The notes under the pieces are model-generated. The model did not search any database. It saw only the letters and a list, made by a program, of their open reading frames with translations, and was not told where the DNA came from. A DNA stretch of 64,000 nucleotides, from NCBI RefSeq assembly GCF_008692195.1, contig NZ_RXOM01000054.1, positions 146,024 through 210,023 of the forward strand. The letters are read 5' to 3'. This document shows positions 28,598 through 37,001 of the stretch, in pieces. Source of the DNA: Salegentibacter sp. R32 (lineage in GTDB: Bacteria; Bacteroidota; Bacteroidia; Flavobacteriales; Flavobacteriaceae). The stretch's first letter is position 1, and each line of letters begins with the position of its first letter. The position numbers and the translations under genes are program-made.

Positions 28598-28629
28598 CAA
28601 ATATAATTGGGTTTGACTAGCTAAATCAA
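28598..28629 (-). promoter_or_regulatory. Promoter of recJ
   Basis: On the minus strand TTG (28629-28627) is followed after 21 nt by TATATTTG (28605-28598), a full Bacteroidota consensus. The -33 end overlaps the last codons of the upstream glycosylase gene. Confidence 0.65.
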
Positions 28630-29198
28630 TCTTCTTTCAAAATCTCTTTTACCATTTTCTGTAATTCAGGGACGACTCCTTCTTCAAACCACGGGTTTTT
28701 GATTCGCCAAAATCGATTGACGGGAGAAGGGTGTGGTAACGGGAAATACTTAGGTAAATATTCTTGATAATTTTCCACCAAACTCGTCAGCTTTTCGGTT
28801 TTAGAAAGGTAATACTTATTCGCGTAAGCTCCGATTAAAATAAACAATTCAGCTTTTTTAAAATGATTAATGACGGTTTTGTGCCATAAAGGAGCGCATT
28901 CTTTTCGCGGAGGCAAATCACCGGTTTTGGCTTTGCCGGGATAGCAAAATCCCATTGGTAAAACCGCAAAATTAGCTTCGTTATAAAAAGTAGTTGTATC
29001 GACAGCTAACCACTTTCTTAACTGTTTACCGCTTTGGTCTTGCCACGCGATTCCTGATTCGTGTACTACTCGACCAGGCGCCTGACTTATTAAAATAATT
29101 TTTGAATTTTCGTTTCCGCTTACAATTGGGTTTGCTCCCAAAGGTAAATGAGGTTCACAAAACGTACATTGTCTAACTTCCTGCAATAAATCTTTCAA
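28626..29198 (-). CDS. Uracil-DNA glycosylase family protein
   Basis: The 190-aa protein has the UDG-superfamily motif I region ILISQAPGRVVHESG and the C-terminal HPSPVNR loop near 156-162. N-terminal CTFC may hold part of an Fe-S-type cluster, as in family 4/5 enzymes, but the full four-Cys set is not seen. It probably removes uracil or deaminated bases. The start is TTG, 12 nt after the upstream stop; no ATG fits. It lies with recJ in a repair-flavoured minus-strand cluster. Confidence 0.85.
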   Translation of the reverse strand: MKDLLQEVRQCTFCEPHLPLGANPIVSGNENSKIILISQAPGRVVHESGIAWQDQSGKQLRKWLAVDTTTFYNEANFAVLPMGFCYPGKAKTGDLPPRKECAPLWHKTVINHFKKAELFILIGAYANKYYLSKTEKLTSLVENYQEYLPKYFPLPHPSPVNRFWRIKNPWFEEGVVPELQKMVKEILKED

Positions 29199-29210
29199 AA
29201 ATACTTCGGT

Positions 29211-29483
29211 TTAAAAGAATAAAAAGTAAACGGCCATCGAAATCATTATTGCTAATGAAATGGTGAATATAATCATCACTTTTTGATGATGGCGTTGGTT
29301 TTCAACAATGAGTTTATCGCGCATCGCTTTGCGTTTTTCTTCAGAAATATTAATTACAGGAATGCCTGTACTTTTGCCAGAAGTTTTATCGTGACCCTTT
29401 TGAAAATAATTAGTTCGATGACCACGCCTTGAATTATTTTTCAAGATGGTGTTCATGGCTTGCGCCGCACCTCCAAATCCCAT
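29211..29483 (-). CDS. Small conserved flavobacterial protein with C-terminal membrane helix
   Basis: The 90-aa product begins MGFGGAAQAMNTILKNN, a glycine-rich opening that I recall from similar small flavobacterial proteins. A basic middle and one C-terminal hydrophobic segment (about 69-90) follow. It is first in a short unit with the glycosylase gene (12-nt gap). Function unknown. Confidence 0.7.
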   Translation of the reverse strand: MGFGGAAQAMNTILKNNSRRGHRTNYFQKGHDKTSGKSTGIPVINISEEKRKAMRDKLIVENQRHHQKVMIIFTISLAIMISMAVYFLFF

Positions 29484-29596
29484 TTTAGTAAAAATTAAGT
29501 TAAACTATTAATTTACGAAATTTTCCTGAATTTTGCTAATTTGTATCGGTTGTACTAGAAGCTTTTCTGTACTTTCGTGGTGGAAAACGATTAAAA

Positions 29597-30025
29597 ATGA
29601 AACAAGAACTCACAATTAAATATAAAAATACCTTACAGAACCTCATTATTTTGTTTGTTGGTATTCTTTTACTGATTATAGGTTTTGTTGCTTATTTTTG
29701 GACCGAAGAATTTTCCTATTTCTACCTCATCGTTTTAGCCAATATTTTAGTATTGTATGTATTAATTACAAGCCAGGTAAAGAAAAACCAAGTGGTTTAC
29801 GATTCAGTTTTTATAAAATACAAGTTGAATTCTAATCCTGTAAAGCGATTAAAAGTAGATGAAATTAACGGAGTAAAAGAGGAGAATCATCATTTAAAAA
29901 TTCAGCTAAACAAAGAGCGGCAAGCTGAAATTAATTTAGAAAACTACGCCGCAACTTCTTTAGAAGAATTTAAAGACTTACTGCAAAGAATGGCTGATTT
30001 CAACTCTAAAAAATCTGATAATTAG
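29597..30025 (+). CDS. Small membrane protein with two N-terminal helices
   Basis: The 142-aa protein has two hydrophobic segments (about 14-33 and 39-58) followed by a soluble beta-rich domain of about 80 residues, a layout like bacterial PH-domain membrane proteins. I recognise no specific family. It stands alone, divergent from the minus-strand cluster. Confidence 0.65.
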   Translation: MKQELTIKYKNTLQNLIILFVGILLLIIGFVAYFWTEEFSYFYLIVLANILVLYVLITSQVKKNQVVYDSVFIKYKLNSNPVKRLKVDEINGVKEENHHLKIQLNKERQAEINLENYAATSLEEFKDLLQRMADFNSKKSDN

Positions 30026-30168
30026 ACTGTTAAAACTCTATTTAATAATACGTTCTTGACATTTTTTTAAAACCCTGAATGATTTTGTGTAACAATTTCA
30101 ATTTAAATTAGTCTATTATAATAGAGCAAGTTTCTCAAAACTAATTCATTAATCAAAAATCATTCATC

Positions 30169-30567
30169 ATGAAAAAATCAATCGTTATCGTAGCGCTAGC
30201 ATTAATCAGCTGTGTTACATTTGCAAACAACAGTTATGAAAAAACCCCAGAAAATTTATCTTCTGAAGTAAATTGGGAAACAAGTGCAGACCTGAATTCT
30301 TTCTGCAAAGCCATTATGAAGGGGAATCTTGAAATGGTAAAACAGTTAATTGACTTTGGGGAAGATGTGAACAAGAAGTCTTTAGGAAAAACCCCGGCCA
30401 TGTACGCAGCCCGTTACAACAAAGTAGAAGTTTTAAAACTTCTTGTAGAAAAAGGTGCTGACTTATCTATCAAATCTGATGTTGAAAAATACACCGCTAA
30501 AAAGTTTGCTGAACTTTCTAACGCAAAAGAAGCTTTAGCTTACTTAAATTCTTTAGAAGAAAAATAA
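30169..30567 (+). CDS. Exported ankyrin-repeat protein
   Basis: The 132-aa protein has a signal peptide (cleavage near TFA, residue 19) and two to three ankyrin repeats: NLEMVKQLIDFGEDVNKKSLGKTP and the following MYAARYNKVEVLKLLVEKGADL are clear. Ankyrin repeats bind partner proteins; here this would happen in the periplasm. A terminator follows. The partner is unknown. Confidence 0.85.
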   Translation: MKKSIVIVALALISCVTFANNSYEKTPENLSSEVNWETSADLNSFCKAIMKGNLEMVKQLIDFGEDVNKKSLGKTPAMYAARYNKVEVLKLLVEKGADLSIKSDVEKYTAKKFAELSNAKEALAYLNSLEEK

Positions 30568-30585
30568 ATTTTCTAAAAAAAGTTG

Positions 30586-30623
30586 AAATAAGTGGTTTGT
30601 CTTTATTGATGAACCACTTATTT
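30586..30623. terminator. Bidirectional terminator between ankyrin gene and rsmI
   Basis: AAATAAGTGGTT (30586-30597) pairs perfectly with AACCACTTATTT (30612-30623), followed by T runs. The right arm overlaps the rsmI stop codon. Confidence 0.8.
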
Positions 30624-31289
30624 TTTTCCTTCCACAATTACCACGATTTCCCCTTTGGGAGCTTTTTGTTGAAAATGTGCTAAAACTTCTTCCGTAGTTC
30701 CGCGTACTGTTTCTTCATGAAGTTTGCTTATTTCCCGAGAAACCGAAACTTTTCTATCTGTCCCAAAATATTCAGCAAAATGTCCGAGTGTTTTGATAAG
30801 CTTATGTGGCGATTCATAAAAAATCATGGTTCGGGTTTCTTCCGCTAATAAATTCAATCGGGTTTGTCGTCCTTTTTTCACCGGTAAAAAACCTTCAAAT
30901 ATAAATTTATCATTGGGCAAACCACTATTCACCAAAGCGGGAACAAAAGCCGTGGCTCCCGGTAAACAATCAACTTCAATGTTATTTTCTACGCAAGCCC
31001 TAGTCAATAAAAATCCGGGGTCAGAAATTGCCGGTGTTCCCGCATCGCTAATTAAAGCAGCGGTTTCTCCATTCTGAATGCGCTTAATAATTAAATCGAC
31101 CGTTTTATGTTCGTTATGCATATGGTGGCTATGCATAGGCGTATCAATTTCAAAATGTTTAAGCAACTTTCCGCTAGTTCGTGTGTCTTCAGCCAAAATA
31201 AAGTCGACTTCGTTTAGCACTTTTACCGCTCTAAACGTCATATCTTCTAAATTACCGATGGGCGTAGGAACTAAAAATAGCTTTGCCAT
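30618..31289 (-). CDS. rsmI: 16S rRNA (cytidine1402-2'-O)-methyltransferase
   Basis: The 223-aa SAM-dependent tetrapyrrole-methylase-fold enzyme begins LFLVPTPIGNLEDMTFRA and has AEDTRTSGKLL, LISDAGTPAISDPG and GATAFVPAL, all RsmI hallmarks. It methylates the ribose of C1402 in 16S rRNA. Its start overlaps the stop of the upstream gene (TAATG), so translation is probably coupled. Confidence 0.93.
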   Translation of the reverse strand: MAKLFLVPTPIGNLEDMTFRAVKVLNEVDFILAEDTRTSGKLLKHFEIDTPMHSHHMHNEHKTVDLIIKRIQNGETAALISDAGTPAISDPGFLLTRACVENNIEVDCLPGATAFVPALVNSGLPNDKFIFEGFLPVKKGRQTRLNLLAEETRTMIFYESPHKLIKTLGHFAEYFGTDRKVSVSREISKLHEETVRGTTEEVLAHFQQKAPKGEIVVIVEGKK

Positions 31290-32404
31290 TAGTCGTATTT
31301 ATTTTTAATGGCGTGTAAAAAGCGTGCTTCATAAACATCTTTATTTTCCCAATTGTTATAATCGGGTTTGATTTGTTGCTGAATAAATTGATGCGCTTCC
31401 GTAAACGTTTCAATTGTATTTAACTGGGAAAGCACGCGGTTGTAATCGGCAGCATTTCCATCAAAAAGATGTTTGATGTACGCCAGTCTATCGTTTAACC
31501 CAATATTGATTCCTTTTTTAAGTCGGTCGTTTAACGATTTTCGTTCACCGCCCAAATCGTTTTTTGTAGCCGATTGTTCTTTAGGTTCAAATTCCGGGGT
31601 TTCATAATTCTGAAATAAATCGTGTGCCGCAGGGTTTTCTTTTTCCTTCGGAAGTTCTTCTTCTAGTTTTGTCTCCGGTTCTGTTGAAGCTTCTTCTGTT
31701 GGGGCTTCCGGCTGTTCTTGCGGAACTTCAGGTTCAGGCTTAGGTTTTTCTTCTTCCTGTTTTGGTTCTTCTTTTGGAGGCTGCGGAGTTTCCATTTTTG
31801 GTACAGGTTCAAATTGTGGCAAATCGTCATAACTTACCCCAAAATTTTGTTCAGCTTTATTCTCTTTTGGGCTTTCCTGTTTTTTTTCTTCTTTCTGTTC
31901 TGGAATATTTTCTTCTAATACTTCATCTACCTCATTTGCTTCAGGAAACATTTGTGCGACCATATCCTTAATCTTTTCAGTATTGGGTTCGGTAATCGCT
32001 TCTTTGTTATATTCTAAACCATCGGGACGGGCGTTTTGCTTAATGGCCTGTATTTTTTCCATAGGCATTTCAGCCAAAATACTTTTCAAGATATCGGTAT
32101 TCAGCTCTATGATTCCTTCCGTATTGTGCTCCAATCCAGTGGGTGCGCTTGCTTCTTCGTGTTCACTATTTTTTTCTACTACTTTTTCTTTCTCTTCAGC
32201 AGTATCAGCAATTTTTTCTTTTACATCCTTTAATCCAATGGTAGGTTGGGCACCGGCAAAGTGTTTTTCAGCAAAAGAAAGCACGCTTAATTTTTCGTAT
32301 AAAACACCGGTAATGGTTTTTAGTTCGTGTATATCTTCTTTGTTTTTTAGCTGTAATATTCTGTGCGCTATGCTAATTAGTTCGGCTTCCAGGGACTTCT
32401 TCAT
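31289..32404 (-). CDS. Glu/Pro-rich protein of unknown function with internal duplication
   Basis: The 371-aa protein has a helical N-terminal part (1-70), a long acidic proline-rich middle (about 70-285) and a compact C-terminal region (about 290-371) with LNDRLKKGINIGLNDRLAYI. Within the middle, GLEHNTEGIIELNT and GLEYNKEAITEPNT are a tandem duplication about 38 residues apart. There is no signal peptide. It is translationally coupled to rsmI. The C-terminal part looks like the conserved functional unit; the role is unknown. Confidence 0.75.
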   Translation of the reverse strand: MKKSLEAELISIAHRILQLKNKEDIHELKTITGVLYEKLSVLSFAEKHFAGAQPTIGLKDVKEKIADTAEEKEKVVEKNSEHEEASAPTGLEHNTEGIIELNTDILKSILAEMPMEKIQAIKQNARPDGLEYNKEAITEPNTEKIKDMVAQMFPEANEVDEVLEENIPEQKEEKKQESPKENKAEQNFGVSYDDLPQFEPVPKMETPQPPKEEPKQEEEKPKPEPEVPQEQPEAPTEEASTEPETKLEEELPKEKENPAAHDLFQNYETPEFEPKEQSATKNDLGGERKSLNDRLKKGINIGLNDRLAYIKHLFDGNAADYNRVLSQLNTIETFTEAHQFIQQQIKPDYNNWENKDVYEARFLHAIKNKYD

Positions 32405-32505
32405 AACTTTATGATTAACTTTTTTTGTGCGGATGTATTTTTAGTAAATTTACCTTGCTTAAATTTAAACAAGAATTTTCTTGTTTTAGTGCTGAAAATT
32501 ACAAA

Positions 32506-33141
32506 ATGTTTCTCGAAAATACCGTAAATCACGAAGAGCAATTTGGATGGATTGAAGTAATTTGTGGAAGTATGTTCTCCGGCAAAACCGAAGAGCTTAT
32601 CCGCCGGTTAAAACGCGCCCAATTTGCGAAACAGAAAGTAGAAATTTTTAAACCTGCGCTCGATAAACGCTATGATGAAGAAATGGTCGTTTCTCACGAT
32701 GCCAACGAGATTAGGTCTACTCCTGTGCCTGCCGCCGCCAATATTAGATTGTTAGCAGACGATTGTGATGTGGTGGGGATTGATGAAGCACAATTTTTTG
32801 ATGATGAAATTGTAAGTGTTTGTAACGATTTGGCCAATAAAGGGATTCGCGTAATTGTAGCCGGTTTGGATATGGATTTTAAAGGAAATCCGTTTGGGCC
32901 GATGCCTAACTTAATGGCGACGGCAGAGTACGTTACCAAAGTTCATGCGGTATGTACGCGAACAGGAAATTTGGCACAATTCAGTTTTAGAAAATCGGCT
33001 AACCGGGATTTGGTTTTACTTGGAGAAACGGAAGAATACGAACCTTTAAGCAGAGGCGCGTATTACAAAGCAATGTTGAATGAAAAAGTAAAAAAAATAG
33101 ATGTTGAGGAGATGAAAGAAATTACTCCCAACAAGAAATAG
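32506..33141 (+). CDS. tdk: Thymidine kinase
   Basis: The protein (211 aa from ATG) has the type II TK P-loop GSMFSGKT (21-28), the catalytic Glu in DEAQFFDD (93-100) and the lasso region near 135-190. It phosphorylates thymidine in the salvage pathway. The usual structural zinc site is lost: after Cys150 the expected second Cys is Thr153, and the expected CxxC near the end is replaced by YEPLSRGAY (178-186). An in-frame TTG at 32425 is rejected. It is followed by alr after 2 nt. Confidence 0.93.
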   Translation: MFLENTVNHEEQFGWIEVICGSMFSGKTEELIRRLKRAQFAKQKVEIFKPALDKRYDEEMVVSHDANEIRSTPVPAAANIRLLADDCDVVGIDEAQFFDDEIVSVCNDLANKGIRVIVAGLDMDFKGNPFGPMPNLMATAEYVTKVHAVCTRTGNLAQFSFRKSANRDLVLLGETEEYEPLSRGAYYKAMLNEKVKKIDVEEMKEITPNKK

Positions 33142-33143
33142 TT

Positions 33144-34250
33144 ATGTCACAAACTTCAGAAACTGTATTAGAAATAGACTTATCGGCCTTAGAGCACAAT
33201 TACAATTATTTACGTTCCAAGTTATCGCCTGGCACTAAAATGTTGGGCGTCGTTAAAGCTTTTGCCTACGGAAATGATTCCGTTGAAATTGCCAAACGAT
33301 TATCTAAAATAGGCATGGATTATTTTGCGGTGGCTTACACCCGGGAAGGAATTTCGTTAAGAGAAGGCGGAATTCAAAAACCAATTTTGGTACTTCACCC
33401 GCAATCTACCAATTTTGAAGAAGTTATAGAAAACGATTTAATTCCTAACATTTATAGTAAATTTACATGGAAGGCTTTTGTGGAGACTGCGGAAAAACTT
33501 CAGTTGAAAAATTACCCTATTCATTTGAAAATCAATACCGGTTTAAACCGATTGGGTTTTGACCCGGAAGAAGCAGAATGGCTTACTGAAAAATTAGCTG
33601 AAACGGAAGCGATAAAGGTGGAAGGGATTTTTTCTCATTTAGCGGCCAGTGAAGATGATGCAGAGCGGGAGTTTACTAAATATCAAATTGAAAACTATCA
33701 AAAAACGCTTGATAAAATTTTGCCGAAATTAGATTACCAACCCATTCGGCATTTATGTAATACTTCCGGGATTATCAATTATCCTGAAGCGCATTACGAT
33801 ATGGTAAGAACGGGAATTGGGTTGTATGGTTTTGGAAATTCGGCAGCAGAAGACAAAAAACTAAAACCCGTAGGAACGCTGAAAACCATTATTTCTCAAA
33901 TTCATCATATTAAAAAAGGAGAAAGTGTAGGTTACAACCGAGGTTTTAAAGCGCCCGTTGCTACCAAAACGGCAACACTTCCGTTAGGTCACGCCGATGG
34001 AATTAACCGCATTTACGGAAAACAAAAAACCGGGGTTTTGGTACACGGCCAACTGGCGCCCATCATTGGGAATGTTTGTATGGATATGTTGATGATTGAC
34101 ATTAGCGGAATTGATTGTCAAGAAGGAGATGAGGTTATTCTCTTCGGAAAAGATAAAAGTGCCGAAGAATTTGCGCATAATGCCGGCACGATTTCTTATG
34201 AATTAATTACTTCTATTTCACAACGCGTAAAAAGAAAAATCATTAATTAA
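33144..34250 (+). CDS. alr: Alanine racemase
   Basis: The 368-aa PLP enzyme has the PLP lysine K38 in GVVKAFAYGND and the second-subunit catalytic Tyr in VGYNRGF, with the CMDMLMID stretch in the C-terminal domain. It supplies D-alanine for peptidoglycan. The canonical ADAYGHG after the lysine reads AFAYGND here, with the Lys retained. It is cotranscribed with tdk. Confidence 0.95.
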   Translation: MSQTSETVLEIDLSALEHNYNYLRSKLSPGTKMLGVVKAFAYGNDSVEIAKRLSKIGMDYFAVAYTREGISLREGGIQKPILVLHPQSTNFEEVIENDLIPNIYSKFTWKAFVETAEKLQLKNYPIHLKINTGLNRLGFDPEEAEWLTEKLAETEAIKVEGIFSHLAASEDDAEREFTKYQIENYQKTLDKILPKLDYQPIRHLCNTSGIINYPEAHYDMVRTGIGLYGFGNSAAEDKKLKPVGTLKTIISQIHHIKKGESVGYNRGFKAPVATKTATLPLGHADGINRIYGKQKTGVLVHGQLAPIIGNVCMDMLMIDISGIDCQEGDEVILFGKDKSAEEFAHNAGTISYELITSISQRVKRKIIN

Positions 34251-34288
34251 CTATCGCGACAAACTTTTTTTATACCACCAAACTCTTT

Positions 34289-36157
34289 GTGAGTGTTTGC
34301 TTTTTTGCTTTCTTCACTAAAACGATTAATGCTCAATTGGGTTTTTGTAGTGGGAGCAAGGGCGACCCTATTTTTCAAGAAGATTTTGGGAGCGGTTCCG
34401 GCACAGGAAATCCTTTAGCCACAGGAATTACCAATTATGATTACGCCGTTGGCGACCCGCAAGATGGACAATACACGATTTCTGACCAGATTTCACAACA
34501 AATAGGTTCATGGCATAATTCTTTACCCAACACGACCGAATCGAATGGTCGGGCTTTAATCGTGAATGCCGATTATACTGCCGGGCTATTTTATCAAACT
34601 CCAATTTCAGGATTGTGTGAAAATGCTTCTTACGAGTTTTCTGCTTACTTAATGAATATTTTCAATGCGGCAAGTGGAGCTTGTCCGGGAACAGGAATTC
34701 CCATTAACGTTCGGTTTGAAATCTGGAATGCTACCGATACGCAACTTTTAAAGCAAGGAAGTACAGGAAATATTGAAGGAAGTTCCAATGCGTTTTGGGA
34801 GCAATACGCCATGACCTTTCAATCACAACCGGGACAGAATTCAATTATTTTAAAAATGTTCAATAATTCGGATGGTGGCTGCGGAAATGATTTGGCCATC
34901 GATGATATTATTTTTAGGTCGTGTGGCGATTTAACAACCATTTCACCTGCCAATTCCAATGAAAATGAAATTAGTCTTTGTGAAGATAGTTTGCCACAGA
35001 CGATTACCTTAGAAGCCAATCCTGATTTTTCGATTTACTCCGACCATTATTACCAATGGCAGCGAAGTCCCGATGGAGAAGCTTGGAATGATATTTCCGA
35101 TGCAACACAAGAACAATTTTCAACTAGTAGTATTACTGCCAACACGTATTTTAGGGTACAAGTAGCTGAAGATCCTGTTAACTTAGCCGATAATTTATGT
35201 AGCACTTTTTCTGAAGTTTTTTATGTTGAAGTAATTCCAACGCCGCCAACACCCACCAGTAACGGCGATGTATTTAGTTGTGAAGACGGTAATCCGCCAC
35301 AACTTTCGGTTAGCGTTCCTTCTCCGTATGAAGTCAATTGGTTTGATTCCGCTACTTCAACTACACCTATTGCTAGTAATACTGAAACGTTTACACCTCC
35401 CGAAAACGGAACCTTTTTCGCGGAAGCTTATTTACCGGATTCTGAATGTAATCCCGGCACTAGAATTCAACTAACATATAATCTGTATGAAAGTCCGCAA
35501 CTTTCCACTGATGAAACCATTGAAATTTGCGAAGGAGAAAGTGTAGAACTTTCAGCAGCTATCAGCGGAGTAATGTACGATTGGTCCAACGGAGAAGAAA
35601 CTTCAGCAATTATAGTTTCTGAAGAAGGAAGTTATACCTTAACAGTCACCAACAGCGATGGTTGTACGGCTAGCAAAACCTTTACAGTAAATTTTGTTCA
35701 AGAACCGGAAATTGCAGAAGTATTCGTCGATAATGGATTCATTCAAATCCTGACTTTACAAGAAGGAGATTTTCTATATTCTTTAAACGGAAATAACTTT
35801 CAAACTTCTAATGAATTTCAAGTGAAGGAAGGCGGCGTTTATACCGTTTACGTAAAAGATTCAGCAGCTTGTGGAATTGCGGTAAGAGAATTTCCGGTAT
35901 TGCTTTATCCCAAATTTATTACTCCAAATGAAGATGGTGTGAACGATATTTTTCAACTAAAAGGAACAGAGTATTTTTCATCTTCAGAATTATTCATTTT
36001 CAATCGCTTCGGAAAACTTTTGTACCAGCAAATAGGAAATCGTTTAAATTGGGACGGAACTTTTAATGATGAATCACTTCCTTCCAATGAGTACTGGTTT
36101 ATGGTAACTATTGAAGGAATGCCGAGTGTAAAGGGTCATTTTTCTTTAATTAAATAA
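34289..36157 (+). CDS. Secreted Ig-like protein with T9SS type B C-terminal sorting domain
   Basis: The 622-aa protein has a jelly-roll-like N-terminal region (about 20-210), Ig-like/PKD-like stretches (about 215-500) and a C-terminal type B sorting domain (about 540-622: TPNEDGVNDIFQLKG, FNRFGKLLYQ, WDGTFNDESLPSNEYWF). It should be exported by Sec and then by the type IX secretion system to the surface. The start is GTG. The signal peptide from it is very short, and more hydrophobic codons lie upstream, so the true start may be a non-ATG codon further up. Confidence 0.88.
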   Translation: MSVCFFAFFTKTINAQLGFCSGSKGDPIFQEDFGSGSGTGNPLATGITNYDYAVGDPQDGQYTISDQISQQIGSWHNSLPNTTESNGRALIVNADYTAGLFYQTPISGLCENASYEFSAYLMNIFNAASGACPGTGIPINVRFEIWNATDTQLLKQGSTGNIEGSSNAFWEQYAMTFQSQPGQNSIILKMFNNSDGGCGNDLAIDDIIFRSCGDLTTISPANSNENEISLCEDSLPQTITLEANPDFSIYSDHYYQWQRSPDGEAWNDISDATQEQFSTSSITANTYFRVQVAEDPVNLADNLCSTFSEVFYVEVIPTPPTPTSNGDVFSCEDGNPPQLSVSVPSPYEVNWFDSATSTTPIASNTETFTPPENGTFFAEAYLPDSECNPGTRIQLTYNLYESPQLSTDETIEICEGESVELSAAISGVMYDWSNGEETSAIIVSEEGSYTLTVTNSDGCTASKTFTVNFVQEPEIAEVFVDNGFIQILTLQEGDFLYSLNGNNFQTSNEFQVKEGGVYTVYVKDSAACGIAVREFPVLLYPKFITPNEDGVNDIFQLKGTEYFSSSELFIFNRFGKLLYQQIGNRLNWDGTFNDESLPSNEYWFMVTIEGMPSVKGHFSLIK

Positions 36158-36208
36158 GCCAATAATTTTTTCATTTTCAAAAAGAACAATTTATTAATTG
36201 ATATTTTT

Positions 36209-36315
36209 GTCATTCCAGACCTGCCAACCGGCGAGGCAAGCTTGATCCGGAATCTCATACACATATGAAAAGTAGAATTTTGAGAATGAGACCCTGAATC
36301 AAGTTCAGGGTGACG
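36209..36315. repeat. REP-like composite element (inverted GTCA units)
   Basis: A unit starting GTCATTCC (36209) with CCGGAATCTC near its end is followed by an inverted unit that ends GGGTGAC (36308-36314). The second holds a perfect hairpin CCCTGAA/TTCAGGG (36292-36310). It accounts for about half of the 219 bp between the T9SS gene and mscL. The same theme occurs at 1937-2021 and 63579-63628. Confidence 0.65.
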
Positions 36316-36376
36316 ATTATTTTTATAATCATTATTTATTATCTTTAGAAGGTGTTAACCAACCTCTTTATAGATT

Positions 36377-36811
36377 ATGAGTTTCTTTTCAGATTTTAAA
36401 AAGTTTTTGATGAAGGGCGATATTGTTGCCCTTGCTACTGCCGTGGTTATTGGCGCTGCTTTTAAAGCTATTGTCGATTCTCTAGTAAAAGATGTAATTA
36501 CGCCTATTATTGGAGTAATCACCGGCGGAACCGATTTTACCCGAAAATTTATCGCGCTTGACGGAGAAACGTATGCAAGTTTAGATGCTGCCAGAGAAGC
36601 AAAAGCCGCTGTAATTACCTACGGAAATTTAATTCAGGCAATGATTAATTTTATAATTGTTGGCTTATTTATATTTTTGTTTTTACGGGCTTATGAAAAA
36701 ACGAAGCAGAAAGAAGATCCCAAACCGGTCGCTGCTCCCAAAGGTCCAACGCAAGAAGAATTACTTGCTGAAATTAGAGACGAATTAAAGAAGCAAAACG
36801 CAGCTTCCTAA
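36377..36811 (+). CDS. mscL: Large-conductance mechanosensitive channel
   Basis: The 144-aa protein has the MscL layout: an N-terminal [20 protein letters not shown] amphipathic helix leading into TM1, a periplasmic loop, TM2 ([20 protein letters not shown]) and a charged C-terminal helix bundle. It opens to release osmolytes on hypo-osmotic shock. A terminator follows 40 nt after the stop. Confidence 0.96.
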   Translation: MSFFSDFKKFLMKGDIVALATAVVIGAAFKAIVDSLVKDVITPIIGVITGGTDFTRKFIALDGETYASLDAAREAKAAVITYGNLIQAMINFIIVGLFIFLFLRAYEKTKQKEDPKPVAAPKGPTQEELLAEIRDELKKQNAAS

Positions 36812-36850
36812 AATACGTAGTAACCGCTACACTATTCAATTTAACTAGTA

Positions 36851-36878
36851 AACCCTGCTCCAAAGGCAGGGTGTTTTT
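36851..36878 (+). terminator. Intrinsic terminator after mscL
   Basis: ACCCTGC (36852-36858) pairs with GCAGGGT (36866-36872) and is followed by GTTTTTT. Confidence 0.8.
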
Positions 36879-36933
36879 TGCTAAGCACTTTATTTTCTGA
36901 AGCTAAACAACACTTCAATTTAAAATTCTCTAC

Positions 36934-36941
36934 TATCTTTG
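36934..36941 (+). promoter_or_regulatory. Bacteroidota -7 element for asd
   Basis: TATCTTTG matches TAnnTTTG and ends 60 nt before the chosen ATG of asd. Its last bases overlap the rejected TTG start at 36939, which argues against that start. Confidence 0.5.
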
Positions 36942-37001
36942 CAGCCAGCCAAAAAGAAGGCTGTAAAAAGTATTAATTTAAATTTTTATATCTCAGTAAA
37001 A

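Noticed and set aside
29196..29203. TATTTTTG box on the minus strand as a promoter for the glycosylase gene
   Set aside because: It coincides with the only usable start codon (TTG) of a gene that follows its neighbour by 12 nt, so coupling is more likely than a promoter there.
31718..32414. Several plus-strand ORFs opposite the 371-aa protein
   Set aside because: They mirror the repetitive Glu/Pro codons on the minus strand (runs of F, L, S) and are shadows.
32425..32505. TTG-initiated 27-residue extension of thymidine kinase
   Set aside because: The added sequence lacks family similarity and the ATG at 32506 fits type II TK lengths.
36939..37001. TTG-initiated extension of asd
   Set aside because: It overlaps a perfect TAnnTTTG box and precedes the conserved MKVAVVGATG start.
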